Shown: piece after piece, positions 55,456-64,000 of the stretch
Layout of the letters: each line of letters begins with the position of its first letter
How positions within the stretch are numbered: the stretch's first letter is position 1
Source of the DNA: Eublepharis macularius
Lineage: Eukaryota > Chordata > Lepidosauria > Squamata > Eublepharidae
Reading direction: 5' to 3'
Assembly (NCBI RefSeq): GCF_028583425.1
Contig: NC_072800.1
Coordinates: forward strand, 9,933,001 to 9,997,000
Length of the DNA: 64,000 nucleotides
The notes under the pieces: generated by a model
Told to the model about the DNA's origin: nothing
What the model saw: the letters and a program-made list of their open reading frames with translations, nothing else
Database searches by the model: none
Translations under genes and position numbers: made by a program

Positions 55456-56639
55456 GTTGCTGCTCTCTGCAAGTGCAAGATAGGTAGGAAGTGGAAAGAG
55501 ACTGAATCTTTCATGCCCCACAAAAGAACCGTAGACAACCCTAGCCTGACGGTGTCAGAAGGATGCAACTTTGAGCAGATGCTTCTAATGTAACACAAAT
55601 TAAGCCACAGCGGCACCTGGCCCTTTAAGGAAAATGTTGCTTGGGTTTGGAGGTCCTGATAAGTTACTGAGAGGCTCCAGAGCAAACCTCATTTACCAGC
55701 CCCAAATATAGAAGTGGACCATCTGTACAGAGTTTTAAAGCACATCCATATGGAAATCAATTAGTCTTTTCTGATCCCCTGGCTCCTAACCTCATTCTTT
55801 ATTCATTTCCCCCTGTAGGTATTTTATAACTAGGGCCGGACTGCTGTACAGTAAATGAGAAAGACCTGCATGTTCCAGGAATAACCACTTAAACGAATGG
55901 AGCACAGGCCTTATTCTTGACATTAACTGCGACCTTCAGATGAACACTGTAATGTTCACCTTCTCCCTCTCCTTTTAAAAGCATAATGGTAGACAGTAGA
56001 CTGGCCCCTTCGGAAACAACAGAGTGACAGGGCAAGCGGTAGGATTTATTGCCATGTACTGCCAACTTTTCAGAGGTGAAAATGTACAAAGTGGAGACAG
56101 GTGGGGTCTATTTCAGACATCTGCTTCAGTGAGGGAAGGTCCCGTCTCCCCAACGCAGTCAAGCCTCTCACTTCCAAACCAAACTGGGAGAGAGCCTTCG
56201 AGTCAAACATGGCCGTGTGGATCCATGTCTGAGTCCACCAACATGAAGTTGGGTCTCAACAATCAGCCACAGGCAGTCTCCGAAGTAACAGAGTGCCAGG
56301 AGATGAGTGGACACATTTCACCAGGATGGTTGAAGAGTCCAGCCTTCTGCCTTCCCTCCTTTTTCTCTGGCACACAGGACCGACTCTCAACACACTTTGT
56401 GGAGCTGAACACTTCGCTCCCCCAACCACAATCCCGGGCCCCTGATTCGTAATTGTGATGCCCTGGGGCTGAGACTCAACTTCATGTCAGGAGACCCGGA
56501 CAGAGATCCACAAAGTTATGTTTGACTCTAAGGCTCTCTCCTCTCAAAAAACCTCAATGTGTAGAAGGGTTGTTGTCTGAAACTTCCTGTTGGACTATGA
56601 AAGAGAGAGATTATGTCATTTATATAGATAACTAGCAAC
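55456..56639. other. unassigned sequence
   Basis: No recognisable gene or repeat was seen. The frame at 56024-56452 lacks a known domain. Confidence 0.35.
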
Positions 56640-57900
56640 GAACCCCATTGTGGGAAAAATACAACGGGCCCTAGAAAGGGAGGGCGGGCAGGCAGGTATT
56701 CCCTCTTCCTCCGTCACTGATTCCAGCTGGATGGCGGGTGTGTGTGTGTGACAATGGCCACCTCCTCTGCACCTGATCCTGGCCAAGTAAGGGGGGCACC
56801 TGCTCCACTCCTGATTCTGGCAGGTTGAATGGGGGGCGGGCACTACCTTCTGCTCCGCACCTGATCCAGGCAGGGTGAAGTGGGCAGGCATAGCCTCATG
56901 TTCCACTCCTGATCTCAGCTGGATGAAGGCAGAGGGTGGGTATTGTCCCGTTCCACGCCTGATCCCAACTGGGTAAAGGGTGGGTGGGCATTGCCACCTG
57001 CTTTGCTCCTGATGCCAGCTGGGTGAGGGTAAGGGGGGTGAGCATTGCCACCTGCTCCTCTCCTGATCCCAGCTGGGTGAAGGCAGAGGTGAGTATTGTC
57101 ACCTGCTCTGCTCCTGATCCCAGCTGGGTGAAGATGAGGAGCAGGAATTGCCACCTGCTCTGCTCCTGATCCCAGCTGGGAGAAGGCAGGGGGCCAGCAT
57201 TGCCACATGCTCTTCTCCTGATCCCAGCTGGGTGAAGGATAGGTGGGCATTGCCACCTGCTCCGCTCCTGATCCCAGCTGGGTGAAGGCAGAGGGCAGGC
57301 ATTGCCAGCTGCTCCGCTCCTGATCCCAGCTGGGTGAAGGGCAGGTGGGCATTGCCAACTGCTCCGCTCCTGATCTCAGCTGTGTGAAGGCAAAGGGCAG
57401 ACATTGCCACTGCTCTGCTCCTGATCCCAGCTGGGTGAAGGCAGGGGGTGGGCATTGCCACCTCCTCTGTTCCCAATCCCAGCTGGGTGAAGGCAGGGGT
57501 GGGTATTGCCACCTGCTCTGCTCCCAGCTGGGTGAAGGTGGAAGGCAGGCATTGCCACCTGCTCCACTCCTGATCCCAGCTGGGTGAAAGCAGAGGGCGG
57601 GTATTACCCCGTTCCATGCCTGATCCCAACTGGGTAAAGGGTGGGCGGGCATTGCCACCTGCTTTGCTGCTGATGCCAGCTGCGTGAGGGCAGCGGGTGG
57701 GCATTGCCACCTGCTGCTCTCCTGATCCCAACTGCGTGAAGGCGGGGGGTGGGCATTGTCACCTGCTCTGCTCCTGATCCCAGTTGGGTGAAGGCAGGGT
57801 CAAGTATTGCCACGTGCTTTGCTCCTGATCCCATCTGGGTAAAGGCGGGGGGTGAGCATTGCCCCTTGCTCCACTCCTGATCCCGGCCTGGGCTTCCTGC
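56640..57900. repeat. minisatellite, unit about 51 bp, roughly 24 copies
   Basis: Each unit contains gctcctgatcccagctgggt, then gaaggcagggg and attgccacctgct. Start-to-start distances measured from 57062 to 57420 are 50-52 bp. Since 51 is a multiple of three, long minus-strand frames run through (247 and 210 residues, repeating PAGIRSGAGG or TQLGSGAEQ), but they are artefacts. Copies near the left edge are more divergent. Confidence 0.95.
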
Positions 57901-58343
57901 CATGGCACGATCTCTGGAGGTCTGGCTGCCTCATCTGGGCTTCCCTACACTGCAGCGCCCTCTGGTGGTGCATCAGCGTAGGAAGTGAGTTGTCTTGAAT
58001 ACACTTAAGCCTTTTATATAGGAGGATATAATTTGAGATTTTTAAAAAATAGTTCGTCTTAACCAGAAAAGATGCCTGGGATATCCTGGAAGAGTCTGTC
58101 TCCTAGAAACAATAATCATATCCAGAGCTCCAGTGCCAGCCCCATACCAAATTACATGAGGAAATATATACAAAGGACTTGCTCTTAACATGAGCCACAG
58201 ATGCACTTGCTCTCTCCTGTAACATGGGGATGTTACAATCAAGGAACATTGTGGTCAGGCAAACCATTTCGAACCAGTGCCTTCTGTGATGTCTGTGGGC
58301 ACCTTGTTTTTATGTTTGTTTTGCTAAGAAGAAAATCCCACAG
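57901..58343. other. flank of the minisatellite, unassigned
   Basis: ccttttatataggagg at about 58010 resembles catttatatagataac at 56616 on the other side of the array. Confidence 0.4.
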
Positions 58344-58590
58344 GGAGCCAGTCTGGTGTAGTGGTTAAGAGCAGCAGGACTCCAACCTGGAGAGCCAGGT
58401 TTGATTCCCTACTCCTCCATTTGAAGCCAGCTGGGTGATCTTGGGTCAGTCACAGCTTCTCGGAGCTCTCTCAGCCCCACCTACCTCACAGAGTAATTGT
58501 CGTGAGGATAACAACACAGTTTGTAGACCGCTCTGAGTGGGCGCTAAGTTGTCCTGAAGGGCGATATATAAATAGAATGTTATTATTACG
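58344..58590 (+). repeat. tRNA-derived SINE
   Basis: ggagccagtctggtgtagtg start, B box gtttgattccctac, tail ataaatagaatgttattatt. Confidence 0.92.
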
Positions 58591-59705
58591 TTATTATTCT
58601 GTGGAGGTTATTGTTACATTCATTTGGGAGTAAGCTCCATTAAATGGAGCAGGACTTGCTTCTGTTCTGAATAATCATGCAGAAAACTGGGATGGGCATG
58701 GCCCTGAGCAAACAAGAGGCTAGCTCATATATAACCCTGGAGCTTCCCGTGGAGAACCACATCAGCCATGAAGCAAGCAATCTGTCAACCAGCAAGGAAG
58801 AGAAAGGGTGGGTGGGAGAGGGCAGTTTCAGCTTACGAGTGCGAGTGCCTGTTCCATCTTGCTCCTTCCTGCCTGTAGAAACAAAGCCAATCACTTCTGA
58901 TAGAAGCCCAGCAGAGGACAATTAAGCATAAGGCGGCCGAGTGACTCGGGCAGGGCCAGTTCTCCAGGAGGCCCACCCCGAGCAAGGGCTTGGCGCAATA
59001 CAGGGAGTGATGCACCATGGCTGCTTGGCACACTCCAGCCAAGCTCCGGTGTTTCTTCCTGGGAAACATCCTAGTTACTACCTGAAGGTAAGATCGCTAT
59101 TTAAAATGGAATGGGTGGCACGGGACTCCTGAGCACATGCAGAGGGCCTTTCCACTGAGGGGAACAAGAATAATCCATCTGAAAGATCTTAAGGCACTGA
59201 ACCTCTGAGAAAACAGCTGAAACCTAAGTTCCCCACTTTTTCACGGCCTCACCGTTCGTTTTGTCCTTCCTACATCAAAAGCCTACCTAGGGGAGACAGA
59301 AGTTCGCTGCAGCCTGTAACAAACTACAACCCACACAATATTTCTACTGGGACCAGCTACAAAGACAGGCTTTCAAGAACTCTTCCTTAAGCTAGATGTT
59401 ACCATTTTTTTAAAAAAAAAGTGGGAAGAGAAGCTATTCCAGACCAGGATCTTAAAGCTCTTAGCTTAGGGGCTAGTGGATCCACATTAGTGCCTCTGGT
59501 GCAGGGTGCACTGTAGTTATTTGGGGCAAGGGAGAGAGAGAGACCAGAGGGACCACAAGGCTTGGCCGCCTTCCTTTACAGTAGCGAGGATCCTCTCCTG
59601 TACCTGAGAAAGTGGGCTCCACTCCATGGAAGCTGCTGCTGACACAAGTCATGGTAGTTCAGGGCCACAACATTTTCGGCCAGGCAAGGGGCATGCCCTA
59701 CGATG
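58591..59705. other. unassigned sequence
   Basis: No recognisable gene or repeat was seen. Confidence 0.35.
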
Positions 59706-59905
59706 TGGTGGTGGAGAGTGCCCTCAAGTCATAGCTGACTCATGGGGTGACCCCTGGTGGGGTTTTCATGGCAAGAGACTATCAGAGGCAGTTTGCCATT
59801 GCCTGCCTCTGCAACCTTGGTCTTCATTGGAGGTCTCCAATCCAATTACTGACCAAGGCTGACCCTGCTTAGCTTTTGAGAGCTCACCGGGGCTATCCAG
59901 GTCAG
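59706..59905 (-). repeat. 5S rRNA-derived SINE, minus orientation
   Basis: The SINE body comes first (gtcatagctgactcatgg), then gaccctgcttagcttttgag, which is reversed 5S rRNA. Confidence 0.85.
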
Positions 59906-59938
59906 GGCCCTATGATGGAGGGCCCGAGTATTGCCAAC

Positions 59939-60615
59939 TCTAGGTTGGAAAATTCTTGGGGATTTGGGGAGGGTGCGGTTTGGCGAGGGACCTTAGCTGA
60001 GTGTAATGTCGTAGAGTCTACTCTCCAAAGCTTCTATTTTCTCCAGGGGAAGTGATTGCCCTGAGGTCACTCAGTATTTTGGAAGAACTCCAGGCTCCAC
60101 TTGGAAGTTGGCAACCTTAGGAACTCCTAAGTCGCATGCATAGTGGAAAAGCCGTTGCTGGTGCCTGGAGGGGGGACATTGACCAGGGATTCCTTTTCTG
60201 CAAAGGTGGTCTAAAGAGCCCCCCCCTATTCCTGGGGAGAGAAGTCTGCAGAGTAGCTGCGGACATGAGTGTAAGGTTGCCAACCACCAGGTGGGGCCTG
60301 GAGATCTCCTGGAAGGAAGGCTAATCTCCAGACTACAGAGACCAGCCCCCCTGGAGAAAACGGCTGAGTCGGAGGGTGGACTCTGGCAGTATTTCCCACT
60401 GCGGCTGGGATTGCCAGGTCCAAGTCAAAAAATTCCTGGAGATTTGGGGGAGGGGTGGAGCTTGGAAAGGACAGGGTTTGGGAAAGGAAGGGACCACAGC
60501 AGGGTATAATGCTGTAGCGTCCACCCTCCAAAGCCACCATTTTCTCCAGGGGAATTGATCTCTATGGCCTGGAGATCAATTTTAATTCCAGGAGATCTCC
60601 AGCCACCACCTGGAA
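59939..60615. repeat. three copies of the TAGGGTTGCCA family
   Basis: Copies lie at 59939-60119 (+), 60272-60405 (-, truncated) and 60409-60615 (+). The last two lie almost head to head, with only ggctgggattgcc-like sequence between them. Confidence 0.8.
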
Positions 60616-60949
60616 GCTCAGGTAAAATGGGGACCTCCCCACAAAACACTGGAGAAATATCAATTGTACAAAAATACTGGTATTCACATATATTTATAAA
60701 GTGGTGAGTGCATGAAGTGAATAAATATACCCCATATAAAAATATCAATATATTCTAGTACATAGTTAATATACTCTACCTATACACAATCCTCCAATAT
60801 TTCTCATGAGGCATGGAAGGAAAAAAAAAGTATAATTATACATTGATATACATAATAATACATATACGTACATTATCTACGCACGGTTTGGAAATATTGG
60901 GAGGATTGTGCACTTCATGTACTCGCCACTTTATAAATATACATATATG
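60616..60949. other. AT-rich spacer before the CpG island
   Basis: It contains two related stretches (tatttataaagtggtgagtg at 60690 and ctcgccactttataaatata at 60920) in inverted orientation about 220 bp apart. Confidence 0.5.
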
Positions 60950-61800
60950 CATAGTATTTTTGTACTATTGCTATTTCTCCAGTGTTTGGGCGGGGGGTGG
61001 GGGCGGTTCCCCGTTTCCCCTGTGCTTCTCCCGGAGGTGCCTCTTTGCCGTGTTTGTTGTGCACCGCCTGGAGGTTGGCAACCCCAGCGGAGGCCCCTCC
61101 CCGCCCCTTCGCCTCAAACCTCCAGGAATTCCCCGCCCCAGAGTTGGCGCCCGCAGCCGCAGCGGGCCGGGGCGGCTTCCCGGCCGGGCGCTCTCCCGTC
61201 GGGCAGGGCCGGGCCGGGCCGGGGAGGCGGGCCGCCGGCTGGGCTCGGGCGGAGTGCCGGGAGGCGGGGCGAGGCGGGGCGCCCGAGGGGAAGTCGCGCC
61301 TGCCGGGAGCGGGGCAGGTGGCGGGAGCGGCGGGCAGGGAGAGCAGCGCGGCCGCCGCCTTGGCTCTGGGCCCAGCCCGGTCCCCCCCGCTCGGCAGCCG
61401 GCCGGTCCCCCTGAGGGGCCCGGGCCGGAGGCGAGGCCAGGCCAGGCGCGCCGCGGGGGCTTCGGACCGGGCCGGACCGGCAGGAGCGCCGACGCCGAGC
61501 CGCCCCCGCCGGCAGGTGAGGGAAGGGCAGGAGGCGCCTGTCCTCGGCCGCGTCCCTCGGGGCGGCGCCGGCGCCTCTCCCCGTCCCTGTGGCCGCACGA
61601 CGCCCTTGCCAGGTAGGCGCGGAGGGGCGGGGCGGGGCGGCCGAGTGGGAGCTCTGAGCGCGGCGCCGCCCCCGCCCCGGGAAGCAGCGCCTTCAGCCCG
61701 GCCGAGGGGCTCGTTTCCCGCCCGCAGGGACCCCTTCCGGGGGGGGCTCGTGGGGCCGCCTCAGCGTCGCGGGTGTGGGGCCTAGTGGGAAGTGGCATGG
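60950..61800 (+). promoter_or_regulatory. CpG island, probable promoter and first exon of a rightward gene
   Basis: The sequence changes sharply from AT-rich to very GC-rich with dense CpG, including several GGGGCGGGG-like Sp1-type sites (about 61620-61640). There are good plus-strand splice-donor candidates at 61516 (cggcag|gtgagg) and 61611 (tgccag|gtaggc), after which sequence becomes AT-rich and intron-like. Overlapping frames up to 278 residues exist on both strands, but they reflect GC content and I do not call a protein. A shortened TAGGGTTGCCA-family fragment (61068-61150) lies inside the island. Direction + is inferred from the donors. Confidence 0.65.
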
Positions 61801-64000
61801 CGGTCATGATCCGGGGGGGCTGGAAGTTTTGGAGTCAGTGAGGTACTGCCTGTTATTACTACTACTGTTACTTTTACTTCAGTTTCCGTAGTCCACCAGA
61901 TGTTTGAGTCAGCTTCACTGACTCAGATTTTATCAAAGGATCTAGGGGTCAACGGAGTGTTACCTATTATTATTATTACTACTACTACTGCTACTGTTAC
62001 TATTATTTTATTTTCCATAGCCCACCAGATGTTCGGGCGGGAATTTTTCGTCCCTCAGCAACCTGGGTTTTATCCTAGAATCTAGGAGTCGCTTATTTTG
62101 TTGTTGCCACTGCTGCTGATTGGCTTCCCCACTTGACTAAATCTGGGTGTGTTTGCCTATAATGTGTTGTGGGATTCGCTTGTGTCTGTGAAGAAGGGAG
62201 GGGATTGCCTCTTGCAAGAGTTCGTAACATTTGATGGGAGGGGGGGTGCCTTGTGTTTATCAAAAGATTTTTAATGAAATTGAATAAATATTGTGGCCCT
62301 GATAATTATTTGCAGAATGCTTGTTGTTAGACTGTATTTATCTACCAAAGATAGGCTTCTGTATTTCAAGAGCATCTTTGTGCACTGTGCATTTGCCCTG
62401 AGGGCTGTGCCACCTGAGGGCTGTCCCACTGGAGTAACTGGCAACTATTCATTTTTATATGGGAGAAATAAAAAGGTGTGCTAGCTGGGAACTTAATTGG
62501 GATGGAGGCTGCATTTATTGAAATAAGCCCTGTTTTATCACACTAGAATGTGGTACATTGTCGAGAATTGCCTATTGCTGCTTTTTATCTTTCTGCAGTA
62601 CCTTTAACTGTATCAGGAATTTTACAGAGCAGCATAAACAAAGAGACGGGCTTGTGCTCCAAACAGCTTACCATCAGACTGGAAGCATAGTGTGGTGTGT
62701 GATTGAGAGAGGGAGGGAGAGGCCAGGATAACAGGGGATAAAAATGCAAGTACTGCCTAGTGCTTCTTGCTGTATGTGCCATGATGACACGTTTGCAACT
62801 GAGCAAGTGGGGTGTGACTCTGAGTGGTGAAATGGACTGCATATTTTGCTGGCACTTTACAAATTAGATGAGTCCCACTGTGAGAATGAATGTTTTGCTG
62901 GCACTCTCTTTGTACCCGTTTCTGTTGACACTGATAAGGGTGGAGGTGGAGTAGCTACTCACCTAGTGCACCTGATTTTTCACATCCCACTGGACCATCT
63001 GCTGCCTGATTGCATGCTGATTTCTGGGAAATTACCATCTCAAGTGTAAGTCTCTGTGTGGTGGAAGGGTGTGTGTAGTATTTCTTTTCCAGGTATTACT
63101 CACATTTCTACTTTTGGAAATCTGGGACGTATTGCATGGGTGTCTCAGTAGCATGTATGTGTTTGTGACTGAGGGACTCCTCATCTTATGTGGTAGCAAT
63201 ATGCATGGTGCAAGCAAAATAACAGAGGTGTGAGGCCGTGGTGTGTGGCTTCTGTTACAGGTACTTACTAGCAATCTTGACATGATGGGACAAGCTCTCT
63301 TTTCTCTTGGCTGACACGGTGTGCCTTGCATGACATTATCTGGGGAAATCTTGATGCCGTTTTCCGGTAAATATTCACACAAACATAGATTGAGACATCG
63401 TCACCAGTTCAAGTTATTTTGGTGAACCTGTGTTTGCTTTATTAGGGTGTGAACACACACTTCCTACTGCAACGGAAAAAAATCTGGTAAAATGTCTAAG
63501 TGTTCAGAACTGCTTTTTATACTGGCACATCCCAAGTTAGTTTGAGCTCCATAAAATCGCTGAGAGACGAGGGCGTGCAAAGAGTACTATGGCTCTTATT
63601 TATTACCATGGTGGTTATTTATTTATTACCATACTATTAAATGCCAAATTACTTAATATTAGCAAACTTTTCCCAGTCCCCTCCTCACCCATAAGTAGGT
63701 ACATGACGAATTAATCATTTGTTTTTTGTATTATATTACTGAACAGGGATTTGTTCTGTGCTCATGTTGCCTTCTCTGTTTCTTCCCTCTTCAGTTACTT
63801 GCAAAAATGTTGTTTAAGGTCGCGTTGCAATCCTGGGCATTCTTCCTGGGAACAAATTCCACGGAGTGTTGTAGGCCTACTTCTGAACTAATGTGCGAAG
63901 GACCAGGCTACATGCTTATGCTCATAGTACACTTACATGGAAACAAATTTTATTGGATCTAAAGAGACTTGCTTTGGACCAACTGCCTCTCTTAGGTCAG
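61801..64000. other. repeat-poor sequence, probable first intron
   Basis: Two degenerate trinucleotide tracts (TTA/CTA at about 61852-61876 and 61966-62008) sit in related contexts (ccaccagatgtt follows or precedes each). No coding exon, SINE or MITE was recognised. The frame at 62846-63049 ends next to gtaagt but has no known domain. Confidence 0.4.

Noticed and set aside
56915..57731. 247- and 210-residue repetitive proteins on the minus strand
   Set aside because: The 51-bp minisatellite unit is a multiple of three and lacks stops, so frames open by chance in two registers.
56640..57900. CRISPR array
   Set aside because: Units are contiguous and similar along their whole length with no unique spacers. 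The genome is eukaryotic.
60813..61807. Long overlapping frames (up to 278 residues) on both strands in the CpG island
   Set aside because: They are very rich in Gly, Pro, Arg and Ala on all strands, as expected of GC-rich DNA with few stops. No domain is recognisable.
1..64000. Autonomous transposase gene for the MITE families
   Set aside because: None of the frames shows hAT or Harbinger transposase motifs. All DNA-transposon copies here are non-autonomous.

Overview
The window is nuclear DNA of a vertebrate, most likely a squamate reptile and perhaps a gecko. This rests on the repeat mix: CR1, L2 and L1 LINEs, a Penelope-like element, Ty3/Gypsy elements, several hAT-like MITE families, tRNA-derived SINEs and a 5S rRNA-headed SINE. 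The species call is inference. No host protein-coding exon could be identified with confidence. Almost every recognisable protein fragment belongs to a transposable element, and most open frames are by-products of repeats.

Layout. 1-3000 is AT-rich with possible LTR remnants. 3000-8830 is a three-level nest: a minus-strand Ty3/Gypsy element whose gag gene was split by a Penelope-like element (14-bp target duplication), which was itself split by a tRNA-type SINE inside its GIY-YIG nuclease. 10266-20000 holds a SINE split by a solo LTR (5-bp duplication), an L2 LINE, a CR1 split by a GC-rich hAT MITE, and a degraded Gypsy element of the same family as the first. The 5' LTR of that element contains a different solo LTR (4-bp duplication). 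20400-38000 is mostly MITEs, many with exact target duplications, with CR1 and L1 3' fragments and unassigned sequence. At 40073-41605 lies a compact L1-like element with 19-bp direct repeats. It has a CpG-containing 5' leader, an uninterrupted ORF1 and a 3' tail but no ORF2, so it resembles the ORF1-only 'half-L1' elements known in mammals. 44000-52850 has an old CR1, a younger CR1 and a 1.43-kb segment that is also present at 15.3-16.7 kb. 56640-57900 is a minisatellite with a unit of about 51 bp. 60950-61800 is a strong CpG island, probably the promoter and first exon of a rightward gene lying mostly beyond the window. The last 2.2 kb is sparse in repeats and fits a first intron.

How it fits together. 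The autonomous elements (CR1, L2, PLE, Gypsy) are broken here. Non-autonomous elements (SINEs, MITEs, the ORF1-only L1) would depend on enzymes encoded elsewhere. The nested insertions give a relative order of activity.
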